A stretch of DNA of 7,020 bases from JBBRFH01 sp038224615 (GCA_038224615.1 JBBRFH010000185.1:1-7020), one strand, 5' to 3'; numbered from the stretch's first letter, positions 1 through 6,977 are shown. Notes: a model not told the origin generated them from the letters alone. Translations and numbers: made by a program.

Positions 1-386
1 GTAAGCGTGCCGGCGCCGACGGCGGTTTTGTCGAAATCGCCGAAGCCCTTGGAGACCAGTTGCTGCGATTGAACGAGCCGGGCCACCTGGAACTGGTACG
101 TCCCGACGGCGGCACCTTTGGCGGCGGTGGCGGTGAGGACGTCCTCGTTGCTGCTGGTGGCGGTGGCGGCGGAAAAAAAGCTGGGCTTGGCGATCGCCTG
201 GGCGGTGATCCGCAGCCCCGTCAGCCGCGTGGAGACTTCGGTATAGGCGGTCTTCTGGGTCGTGATGGCATCGACACGGGCCTGGACCAGGTCCTTTTTC
301 TTGCCTTCGATGGCCATCAATTGATCAATGATGTCTGAGGTATTCAGACCGCTGATCAGGCCAACGCCGGAGGTAATTGTTCCCAT
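1..386 (-). CDS. fliD: Flagellar filament cap protein FliD (hook-associated protein 2), N-terminal part, truncated by window edge
   Basis: FliD caps the growing flagellar filament outside the cell and helps flagellin subunits fold into place. Only the first 128 codons are present; the frame stays open to base 1. The start at 386 gives MGTITSGVGLISGLNTSD followed by IIDQLMAIEGKKKDL, the typical opening of the FliD N-terminal domain (glycine-rich hydrophobic head, then a helix with QLMAIE and a basic patch). The next part, rich in Ala, Thr and Ser (SFFSAATATSSNEDVLTATA, then GTYQFQVARLVQSQQLVS), matches the family's D0/D1 region, where the GTY-F-V--LA-SQ pattern is characteristic. No clear Shine-Dalgarno site precedes the start, but this ATG fits the family start exactly. 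The gene lies 18 bases after the stop of a small gene on the same strand and is probably cotranscribed with it. Identification is strong; the C-terminal part cannot be assessed. Confidence 0.9.
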   Translation of the reverse strand, partial: MGTITSGVGLISGLNTSDIIDQLMAIEGKKKDLVQARVDAITTQKTAYTEVSTRLTGLRITAQAIAKPSFFSAATATSSNEDVLTATAAKGAAVGTYQFQVARLVQSQQLVSKGFGDFDKTAVGAGTL

Positions 387-404
387 GTCGTGTGCTGCAG
401 GTCG

Positions 405-632
405 TTAATCGTCCAGAATGTCGCCGCGGTAGAGGTTGCGCCAATCCCTGTTAGTGGGATCGGCCATCGGGTCGGTTGGATCGCAGTCCAAAGTGGGGTC
501 CGATAACCGGTGTTGACTCGCGCGCTGGAGCGACCAGCGCAGCAAAAACTCCGTCTGCATCCGACGGACCTGACGCAACGTGCGGGCGGTTTCGATGAGT
601 TTGGGCATTGTTTCGCCGGTTTCGACCACCAT
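405..632 (-). CDS. Small hypothetical protein upstream of fliD
   Basis: This 75-residue reading frame is on the fliD strand and ends 18 bases before fliD, so it is probably the first gene of that transcript. I do not recognise the product. The first half is a basic, probably helical segment (from MPKLIETARTLRQVRRMQ through LLRWSLQRASQHRL); the second half is acidic and rich in Asp and Pro (DPTLDCDPTDPMADPTNRDW) and ends in DILDD. It has no signal peptide or membrane segment. An internal ATG at 608 gives a 67-residue version. If the sigma-28-like element at 643-650 is real, transcription would begin only a few bases before 632, which favours the 608 start. Neither start has a convincing ribosome binding site. 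Position suggests a link to flagella, perhaps an export chaperone or filament-associated factor, but that is inferred from location only. It could also be a chance frame in GC-rich DNA. Confidence 0.5.
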   Translation of the reverse strand: MVVETGETMPKLIETARTLRQVRRMQTEFLLRWSLQRASQHRLSDPTLDCDPTDPMADPTNRDWRNLYRGDILDD

Positions 633-642
633 ATAAGGTTCT

Positions 643-671
643 TTATCGGAGCGTCGGGGCGTGCGAATTGA
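643..671 (-). promoter_or_regulatory. Possible sigma-28 (FliA-type) promoter for the small gene and fliD
   Basis: Read on the minus strand, bases 650-643 are TCCGATAA, seven of eight matches to the enterobacterial FliA -10 element GCCGATAA. The -35 side is weak: a TCAA at about 671-668, 17 bases upstream, stands where TAAA would be expected about 15 bases away. The location, just upstream of a small gene followed by fliD, a typical late flagellar gene, is what makes it worth recording. The predicted transcript start, near 636, leaves almost no leader for the ATG at 632 but a normal leader for the ATG at 608. The element is short and could be a chance match. Confidence 0.35.
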
Positions 672-717
672 GCAAAACCGGTCGCGAGAACACAGGTCGT
701 CGCGGGCACCGCATTCT

Positions 718-745
718 TTGAATCCGCGCGCGACTGACTTAGCAT
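718..745 (+). promoter_or_regulatory. Candidate housekeeping (sigma-70-type) promoter of glnA
   Basis: TTGAAT at 718-723 and TAGCAT at 740-745 are separated by 16 bases; each matches four of six consensus positions (TTGACA, TATAAT). Transcription would begin near 752, so the GTG at 752 would have no leader while the ATG at 779 would have one of about 27 bases containing its ribosome binding site. This agrees with the start chosen for glnA. No good sigma-54 promoter was found nearby. Confidence 0.4.
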
Positions 746-765
746 GTCCGAGTGATGCGTAAAAC

Positions 766-769
766 GGAG
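766..769 (+). promoter_or_regulatory. Ribosome binding site supporting the glnA start at 779
   Basis: GGAG lies nine bases upstream of the ATG at 779. It sits inside the longer frame that opens with GTG at 752, so it helps decide in favour of the internal ATG. Confidence 0.55.
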
Positions 770-778
770 ACGAGCGTG

Positions 779-2191
<1,413 letters not shown>

Positions 2192-2209
2192 GCGGAGTCC
2201 GAAGCACTC

Positions 2210-2272
2210 GTAGCGCGGGCGTCTCGCCCGTGGATTTTGCTGAAGCAGACACGGGCGAGACGCCCGTGCTAC
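2210..2272. repeat. Large nested inverted repeat between convergent genes (planctomycete-type intergenic palindrome, possible terminator)
   Basis: Arms at 2210-2232 and 2250-2272 are 23 bases each and complementary except for one G-T pair (2215 with 2267), which would be a G-U wobble in plus-strand RNA; the loop is 17 bases. Each arm also contains its own palindrome, CGGGCG-TCT-CGCCCG on the left and the equivalent CGGGCG-AGA-CGCCCG on the right, so the region can form one long hairpin or two short ones. It begins 18 bases after the glnA stop and ends 30 bases past the stop of the convergent TPR gene. No T-run follows on either strand, so it is not a classic intrinsic terminator, although it could still stop or protect both transcripts. 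From memory, similar GGGCGTCTCGCCC palindromes are dispersed in planctomycete genomes, where they read through as protein strings such as STGVSPV and TGETPAL. Confidence 0.85.
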
Positions 2273-2302
2273 GAACCAGCGTCACGCCGCATGGAGCTTG
2301 TG

Positions 2303-3568
2303 TCACTTGCGGACCGTCGTGCGGACGAGTCCCTGCATCACAAATTGCGACAGGAAGATCCCCCACGTAAACACGCGGAGCAGCGGCGATACGGCGTCGT
2401 CGGCGATGTGCATGAACTGGTAGACGATCTCGCCGACGCCAACCAGCGCGAGCCCGACCGTAATCGCCGCCGCCGACCAGCGCAGCCAGCCGTCGTCGCA
2501 GACGAAGATCAACGATGCCGGGATCGCCAGCAGGCCGGTGAATAGCGCCGCCAGCAGCAGGGGAAAGAGCCCTGTCGCGATGAACGCGATGAACGCCGCG
2601 AACGCCGTCAGCAGCAGGCCGCCGACGAGGTTGCTTGTCCAGGTCTGCTCTAACGACAGCGCGTAGCGCCCGAAGCGGTCGATGCGCAGCAGCAGGTTCG
2701 CCAGCGCCGGCGCGAGCCAGGTCGAGAGCGCGAAGACAACGTAGAGCGCGATGATCGGCATCGTGAACGCCGACCACTGCGGGTTCGATTGCTGGAACGA
2801 CAGCAGCGCGCGATACCCGAAGTATCCGCCGAGTACGATCGCAAACTGAAGCTGCGCGCTCTTGCGCGACATGAATAGGAAGTACGCCAGCAGCACGCGG
2901 TACAGCGGGTTGCGCGCCTTCATTGCCTCGACGATGCCGGCTTTCGCCCAGTCGTTGGTCGGGTCGAGCCGCATCGCCTCGCGGAAGTGCTCCATCGCCG
3001 GCTTCGGCTGGTTGCGGTGCAGCAATGCCCAGCCCTGGTTGGCATGGGTGATGGTGTTCTCCGGGTCGCGCTGCAGCGCCCCGTCGATCGTGTGCATGGC
3101 TTCATCGCGCCGGCCGAGGTTTACGAGCGCGATGCCGCGCAGGTTGACGCAGGCGGCGTGATTCGGATCCACCTCCAACCCCCGATTCGCCGCCTCCAGC
3201 GCCGTCGGCCAGTTGCGCTGGTCGAGCTTGATCTGCGCCATCAGGGCATGATGCTTCGGATCGAACGGATCGAGCCGGATCGCCTCGGCCAGCGGCACCA
3301 GCGCGTCGGCATACCGATTCCGCTTCTGGAGCACCGCCGCCAGCGCGTAGTGGGCGAAGGGTTCGTCTGGATCGAGCGTGATGGCGCGCTGGGCAAGCTC
3401 GGTCGCGTCGTTGAGTTTCAGTTGCTCGAGCATCACCAGCGCCAGCAGGGCGTGTCCCTGCGCACTCTGCGGATCCTCCGCCAGCGCCGACCGCAGCTCC
3501 CGCTCGGCGTCGGGCCAGCGGTTGTGCTGGATGAGGATCAGGGCACGTTGATGAGCGGCGTCTTGCAT
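2303..3568 (-). CDS. TPR-repeat protein with C-terminal multi-pass membrane domain
   Basis: The 421-residue protein has two halves. Residues about 4-207 hold six tandem 34-residue TPR motifs, easily seen from the repeating ALxLDPxxxxAH spacing (ITLDPDEPFAHYALA, IRLDPFDPKHHALMA, LEVDPNHAACVNLRG and so on). TPR arrays are protein-binding scaffolds. Residues about 222-413 are very hydrophobic, with roughly six membrane segments near 240-256, 268-292, 313-333, 334-356, 364-384 and 396-413. There is no N-terminal signal peptide, so the TPR half is expected to face the cytoplasm. No catalytic motif was recognised. It starts 58 bases after the stop of the TPR-AAA ATPase gene on the same strand, suggesting an operon. 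The start at 3568 begins the first TPR directly; the leader is pyrimidine-rich (CCTCCTCC next to the ATG) and lacks a Shine-Dalgarno site. A role as membrane anchor or adaptor for the ATPase is inferred from context only. Confidence 0.88.
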   Translation of the reverse strand: MQDAAHQRALILIQHNRWPDAERELRSALAEDPQSAQGHALLALVMLEQLKLNDATELAQRAITLDPDEPFAHYALAAVLQKRNRYADALVPLAEAIRLDPFDPKHHALMAQIKLDQRNWPTALEAANRGLEVDPNHAACVNLRGIALVNLGRRDEAMHTIDGALQRDPENTITHANQGWALLHRNQPKPAMEHFREAMRLDPTNDWAKAGIVEAMKARNPLYRVLLAYFLFMSRKSAQLQFAIVLGGYFGYRALLSFQQSNPQWSAFTMPIIALYVVFALSTWLAPALANLLLRIDRFGRYALSLEQTWTSNLVGGLLLTAFAAFIAFIATGLFPLLLAALFTGLLAIPASLIFVCDDGWLRWSAAAITVGLALVGVGEIVYQFMHIADDAVSPLLRVFTWGIFLSQFVMQGLVRTTVRK

Positions 3569-3590
3569 GGAGGAGGATTAGGTTGGGAAA

Positions 3591-3611
3591 CTTCGCCACT
3601 GTAGTGGCAAG
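3591..3611 (-). repeat. Short palindrome between the AAA and TPR-membrane genes
   Basis: GCCACT-GT-AGTGGC at 3595-3608 is a perfect inverted repeat, extended by CTT/AAG pairs at the outer edge with one bulged base. It starts about 18 bases after the AAA stop codon and ends about 23 bases before the TPR gene start. On the minus strand only three Ts follow, so it is more likely an mRNA stability or attenuation hairpin, or an operator half-site pair, than a full terminator. Confidence 0.45.
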
Positions 3612-3626
3612 GCCTCGCGGTCGATT

Positions 3627-4979
3627 TTACATCTTCAAGAACTTCAGAATCTCGTCATACGCGCCACCTTGGTTTGAATACAGCGCGTAGTTGCGCGCGG
3701 TGTTGAACCATTCCCTGGTGCTCGGCTTGAGCTGCGCCGCGGCGCTGACCAGGTCCTTTGTTGTGATCGGCTGGGGCACGCCGTCGGTCATGCTTTGGCG
3801 GAGCTTGGCCTCGATCGTCATGTCGATGACGGCCTTGAGGTCGGCGCCGCTGAAACCGTCGGTCTTCTTTGCGATGTGCTCGTGGTCGATCTTGTCAACG
3901 GGCTTGCCGGTGAGCATCGCGCGCAGGATCGACGCGCGAGCCGGCGCATCCGGCGGGGGGATGAAGAGGATACGGTCGAAGCGCCCGGGCCTTCGGAAGG
4001 CGGGGTCGACGTGCCAGGGGGCGTTGGTGGCGGCGAGGATCAGCACGCCGTCGTTGCTCGATTTCACGCCGTCCATTTCCGCCAGGAACTGGTTAATCAT
4101 GTGCCGCCCAGCGCTGGTACGCATGTCGGCGCGGCTGGCGGCGAGCGCGTCTACTTCGTCAAAGAACAGCACGCACGGCTTCTGCGCCCGCGCCTGCTCG
4201 AAGATCGCGTGCAGGTTCTTTTCGCTGTTGCCGATCCACATATCGAGCACGTCATTGATTCCGACGGCGATGAACGACGCCTTCACTTCGCCGGCGGTGG
4301 CGCGGGCGAGGAATGTCTTGCCGCAACCGGGCGGGCCGTACATCAGGATGCCGCCGCCGATCTGCTTGCCGTAGGCCTTGTAGAGCTCGGGGTGCTTGAG
4401 CGGATGGATGATCTTCATCCGCACTTCTTCCTTGACGCTTTCGAGCCCGCCGACGCTGGCGAAATTGACGGTGGGGCGTTCGATCTCGACGCCGGGGTCG
4501 TCGCCGTCGGTGCCTTCCCAGCTCGCGCGGACCTTGCCTTCGCTGAACTCGCCGGTGTCGCCCGAAGGCGGCTTCGCGGATCGCACGCCGATCCGCGCCG
4601 CGAACTCCGTGTCCGCGAGCGAGGCATCTTCGGCGATCGCCTTTTCGTATTGCCGCGACGCCAGTTCGGTGTTGCCGGTCCGCTCGAGCAGTCGCGCCCA
4701 TAGCAGGCGCGCCTCAGGGGGCAGGTCGGCGGCTTTCATCAGGCCTTCGAGGATCACGAGGGCGTGGCTGTTCTTGCCCTGGTCGAAGAACGCCGTCGCC
4801 AGGCCCAGCTTGATCGATGGATCGTGCGGCGACAGGTGCTCAGCGGCGCGGTACTCGCGCTCGGCCTCTTCGGCATGGCCGACGGACATCAGGAGTTCGG
4901 CGAGGGCGACGCGCAGCGGCCCGTTGTCCGGCGATGCGTGAACGGCTTCCCTCAGCTTCTTCAGCGGATCAACGGCCAT
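3627..4979 (-). CDS. AAA+ ATPase (classic clade) with N-terminal TPR-like repeats
   Basis: The 450-residue cytosolic protein couples a helical-repeat region to one AAA+ module. Residues about 5-125 form three TPR-like units (LRVALAELLMSVGHAEEAER, then IKLGLATAFFDQGKNSHAL, then LWARLLERTGNTELASRQ). A polar linker (about 135-170) leads to VNFASVGGLESVKEEV, the usual entry to a classic AAA domain. It has Walker A GPPGCGKT (215-222), pore-loop 1 MWIG (247-250), Walker B VLFFDEVD (270-277), sensor 1 LAATN (315-319), arginine fingers FRRPGRFDR (328-336) and a sensor-2 region GFSGADLKAV (375-384). These indicate a hexameric, substrate-threading remodeler or unfoldase. No protease motif such as FtsH HEXXH is present. 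The C-terminus (TREWFNTARNYALYSNQGG to the end) resembles the C-terminal helices of Vps4/katanin-like enzymes. The frame stays open upstream to 5144, but the ATG at 4979 is preferred: AGGTGA lies five bases before it and the upstream extension lacks sensible composition and runs into the divergent gene. First gene of an apparent operon; substrate unknown. Confidence 0.92.
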   Translation of the reverse strand: MAVDPLKKLREAVHASPDNGPLRVALAELLMSVGHAEEAEREYRAAEHLSPHDPSIKLGLATAFFDQGKNSHALVILEGLMKAADLPPEARLLWARLLERTGNTELASRQYEKAIAEDASLADTEFAARIGVRSAKPPSGDTGEFSEGKVRASWEGTDGDDPGVEIERPTVNFASVGGLESVKEEVRMKIIHPLKHPELYKAYGKQIGGGILMYGPPGCGKTFLARATAGEVKASFIAVGINDVLDMWIGNSEKNLHAIFEQARAQKPCVLFFDEVDALAASRADMRTSAGRHMINQFLAEMDGVKSSNDGVLILAATNAPWHVDPAFRRPGRFDRILFIPPPDAPARASILRAMLTGKPVDKIDHEHIAKKTDGFSGADLKAVIDMTIEAKLRQSMTDGVPQPITTKDLVSAAAQLKPSTREWFNTARNYALYSNQGGAYDEILKFLKM

Positions 4980-4984
4980 CGGGT

Positions 4985-4990
4985 TCACCT
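4985..4990 (-). promoter_or_regulatory. Ribosome binding site that decides the AAA ATPase start
   Basis: On the minus strand AGGTGA is followed by five bases and then the ATG at 4979. The only upstream ATG, at 5144, would add 55 Arg-rich residues of no recognisable character and overlap the start of the divergent gene at 5078. Confidence 0.65.
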
Positions 4991-5067
4991 GTCGTCGAGG
5001 AGGACAAACTTCCCCTTGCATGTCGCGTGATACGTCGTGACACTGTGCGCCCGAGTTTAACCGAAAT

Positions 5068-5073
5068 GGAAGG
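5068..5073 (+). promoter_or_regulatory. Ribosome binding site for the exported OB-fold-like protein
   Basis: GGAAGG precedes the ATG at 5078 by four bases. An in-frame ATG at 5066 overlaps this site and would add only four residues ahead of the signal peptide, so 5078 is preferred. Confidence 0.5.
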
Positions 5074-5077
5074 CCTG

Positions 5078-5539
5078 ATGAAATTGCTGGGATCGTTTGC
5101 CGCTTTGCTCTGCGTTGTCTCACTCCTGCATGCCGAGGACGCACCCCCGACCACGCAACCCGCGGCGGGCGTGATCGTGGTCACCGATAAGGCGGCGCTC
5201 GAGGCCGCCAAGGGCACCACCGCCACGGTCGAAGGCAAGGTCGCTCTCGCCGAGTGGAGCAAGAGCGGCAAAGTGATGAACATCGAGTTTGCCGACGCGC
5301 CGCATTTCGTCGGGGCGGCCTTTGAACGCAACCGCGCCAAACTCGACGCGTCCTTCAGCGGCGATCTCGCCAAGGCGCTGACGGGCGCGACCGTTCGGAT
5401 CACCGGCAAGATCGACGCGTACGGCGGCAAGGCGGAAAAGTACAAAGATACGCTGCAGATCATCCTGAGCGGCGGTAATCAGTTGACGATCGTCACGTCC
5501 GCCCCCGACGCGCCCGCGACGACGCAGCCGGCGCCGTGA
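5078..5539 (+). CDS. Small exported protein with predicted OB-fold domain
   Basis: The 153-residue product begins with a signal peptide (hydrophobic run about 4-17, likely cleavage after LHA at residue 19), so it should act outside the cytoplasm. The mature protein has one small domain, about residues 33-140, bracketed by two low-complexity linkers, PTTQPA (24-29) and ATTQPA (147-152). The domain reads as alternating strands: TTATVEGKVALAEWSKSGKVMNIEF, then HFVGAAFERN, then ATVRITGKIDAYGGK, then LQIILSGGNQLTIV. The V-x-G-x-V, S-K-S-G-K-V-x-x-I-x-F and V-x-x-x-G-K-I-x-x-Y-x-G-K pattern resembles exported OB-fold (tRNA_anti-like) domains, but the ligand is unknown; nucleic acid, polysaccharide or protein are all possible. 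There are no cysteines beyond the signal peptide. It is divergent from the AAA gene and followed after 117 bases by the cytochrome-like gene on the same strand, possibly cotranscribed. Function not established. Confidence 0.82.
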   Translation: MKLLGSFAALLCVVSLLHAEDAPPTTQPAAGVIVVTDKAALEAAKGTTATVEGKVALAEWSKSGKVMNIEFADAPHFVGAAFERNRAKLDASFSGDLAKALTGATVRITGKIDAYGGKAEKYKDTLQIILSGGNQLTIVTSAPDAPATTQPAP

Positions 5540-5542
5540 GCT

Positions 5543-5566
5543 TCAGAACATCAGGACTTCAGAATT
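5543..5566 (+). repeat. Three short TCAGRA repeats with an 8-base period
   Basis: TCAGAA (5543-5548), TCAGGA (5551-5556) and TCAGAA (5559-5564) follow the stop codon of the OB-fold gene at exact 8-base steps. The rest of the 117-base gap (to 5656) shows a TATAGT at 5597-5602 without a convincing -35 partner at normal distance, and the ribosome binding site of the next gene. The repeat is too short to assign a role. Confidence 0.4.
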
Positions 5567-5641
5567 CCGCACTGCGGCGTTGTTGTCGCATCGCGTTATA
5601 GTTGCCCCATCTTCCCTGCCGTCTTACAGTTATGTGAACAC

Positions 5642-5648
5642 GAGGAGA
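5642..5648 (+). promoter_or_regulatory. Strong ribosome binding site of the cytochrome-like gene
   Basis: GAGGAGA stands eight bases before the ATG at 5657 and is the best Shine-Dalgarno site in the window. It favours this start over the internal ATG at 5681. Confidence 0.65.
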
Positions 5649-5656
5649 TTTCACCC

Positions 5657-6976
5657 ATGCGTGGACAGCAACGACGAATAATGCGGATTCGCAAGGGCGT
5701 GTGCAGCGCCGTCGCGGTGCTTGTGGCGGCGGGTCTGGCGGTGGCTGCGGGCCGGCCGGGCTTGCTCAAGACCAAAACCTGCATCGTCTACGAAGGTGTT
5801 ATCGACGAGCGCGAGCAGTCGGTCCTGGTCAACGTTCGCGGCATCGAAACCAACATCCCGCGCGACTCGGTCGAGTCCATCGCCTACGGCGACTTTGAGA
5901 CGCGCTGGACGGCGGATTACGGCAAGCTTGCCGCCGACGACGACAAAGGTCGTGTGAAGGCGGCCCGCGCCGCGTTTGAAGTCCAGCGCTATGACCTTGC
6001 TGAAAATGCGCTCCGCGCTGCACTGGCGATTCAGCCCAACAACGCCGAGGCGGCCGAGATGTTGCAGCAGACCATGCGGCAACGCCGGCTCGAGCAGACC
6101 AAGCCCGCCGCCGGTGATACGCCCAACAACAACGGCGGCACGCCCGCGCCCCACGACGTCAAATCGGCCGGGCAGTACAACACGCTCACCCCCGACGACA
6201 TCAATCGTGTCCGCCAATTGGAAATCCGTCAGAACGACGCCAAGGTGAAGTTCCGTCTGGAAAAGAACGTCCTCAAGCGCTACTGGGATGCCAACCCGAT
6301 CTTGGCCGACACCTATAAATCGTACGGCGAATTCAGCAAGGCGCAAACCCAGGCCGCGATGATGATCATCAAGGACGGCGGCGAGATGGCGAAGGACGTC
6401 AAAGTCGCCAACGACCCCGAAGTCTTCGTCGAGTTCAGAAATCCCGTGCTTCCCCTGGTTCTGCGCGGCTGCGCCACCAGCGCCTGCCACGGCGGCAATA
6501 ACGACTCGACGAAGCGCTTCGCGCTCATCCTGCCCGGCACCGATCCGGCGCAGGCATACACCAACTTTTTCCTGCTCCAGCAGTCCCGTGTGAACCTCAC
6601 CAAGGGCGTGGCCGACAACGTAATGGCCGGCGGGCCGACCTGGGCGTACATGATTGATCGCACCACGCCCGAGAATTCGCTCCTGCTGCAATACGGATTG
6701 CCCGGCGGACAGGCGGACATCCGTCACCCGACCGTGAAGGGATACACCGGGATGTTCAGCAAGAACGACACGAAATACCGTGCCGTGCTCACCTTCATCC
6801 GTGGCCTCAACCCGATTCCGCCCGAGTACGGGATCGAATTCGAGTTGCATCGCAAGGGCGACGGCATGGAATTGCCGACCAGCCTGCCCACGACATTCCC
6901 GACCTCGCTCCCCGCCGCCGCCACCCAGCCGGTGAACGACGCCATCGACGCGGTCAAGGGAATGTTGGGCAAGTAA
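5657..6976 (+). CDS. Exported TPR and cytochrome-like protein with a single CX4CH motif
   Basis: The 439-residue product has a basic start and a hydrophobic run (about 14-31, ending AVAAG), a likely signal peptide. Residues about 36-80 (VYEGVIDEREQSVLVNVRG, then ETNIPRDSVESIAYGD) look like a small SH3- or Sm-like beta domain. Residues about 97-140 hold a TPR-like helical pair (AAFEVQRYDLAENALRAALA, then IQPNNAEAAEML). An Asn/Gly/Pro linker (150-172) and a charged helical stretch (176-240) lead to a C-terminal domain with GCATSACHGG: Cys272, Cys277 and His278 form CX4CH rather than CXXCH. This variant, as in GCNxGACHG, is seen in planctomycete exported cytochrome-like proteins and in multihaem cytochromes c3, so covalent haem is plausible but not proven. 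Possible sixth ligands include His357 and Met366. The tail is Pro/Thr-rich (LPTSLPTTFPTSLP, AATQP). Together this suggests a periplasmic scaffold or redox protein; no enzyme function is evident. It may share a transcript with the OB-fold gene. Confidence 0.85.
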   Translation: MRGQQRRIMRIRKGVCSAVAVLVAAGLAVAAGRPGLLKTKTCIVYEGVIDEREQSVLVNVRGIETNIPRDSVESIAYGDFETRWTADYGKLAADDDKGRVKAARAAFEVQRYDLAENALRAALAIQPNNAEAAEMLQQTMRQRRLEQTKPAAGDTPNNNGGTPAPHDVKSAGQYNTLTPDDINRVRQLEIRQNDAKVKFRLEKNVLKRYWDANPILADTYKSYGEFSKAQTQAAMMIIKDGGEMAKDVKVANDPEVFVEFRNPVLPLVLRGCATSACHGGNNDSTKRFALILPGTDPAQAYTNFFLLQQSRVNLTKGVADNVMAGGPTWAYMIDRTTPENSLLLQYGLPGGQADIRHPTVKGYTGMFSKNDTKYRAVLTFIRGLNPIPPEYGIEFELHRKGDGMELPTSLPTTFPTSLPAAATQPVNDAIDAVKGMLGK

Positions 6977-6977
6977 G

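Larger units (their letters stand above)
4980..5077. promoter_or_regulatory. Divergent intergenic region between the AAA operon and the OB-fold gene
   Basis: These 98 bases must carry the promoters for both directions unless transcription enters from elsewhere. For the plus strand a weak TTGCAT (5016-5021) and GACACT (5039-5044) pair has 17-base spacing, with only three matches in the -10. Two similar octamers, CGTGATAC and CGTGACAC, lie next to each other near 5026-5043. No confident promoter could be chosen for the minus strand. Confidence 0.3.

Noticed and set aside
60..338. 92-codon Gly-rich plus-strand frame at the left edge
   Set aside because: The poly-Gly stretch is the antisense of Ala/Thr codons in FliD.
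702..718. Possible sigma-54 promoter CGGGCACCGCATTCTTT ahead of glnA
   Set aside because: The -24 half resembles the consensus but the essential GC of the -12 half is replaced by TT.
3795..4703. 302-codon plus-strand frame inside the AAA ATPase gene
   Set aside because: It is antisense to the conserved AAA module and lacks family features.
4817..5077. 87-residue N-terminal extension of the OB-fold protein
   Set aside because: It would be antisense to the AAA gene and would bury a clear signal peptide in the middle of the protein.
4980..5144. 55-residue N-terminal extension of the AAA ATPase
   Set aside because: Arg-rich low-quality sequence overlapping the divergent gene's start; the ATG at 4979 has its own AGGTGA.
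5580..5602. TTGTTG and TATAGT as a promoter for the cytochrome-like gene
   Set aside because: Only 11 bases separate the two hexamers, too few for a sigma-70 promoter.
5651..6850. 399-codon open frame on the minus strand across the cytochrome-like gene
   Set aside because: The plus-strand gene has a strong ribosome binding site, signal peptide, TPR-like unit and CX4CH motif; the antisense product has none of these.
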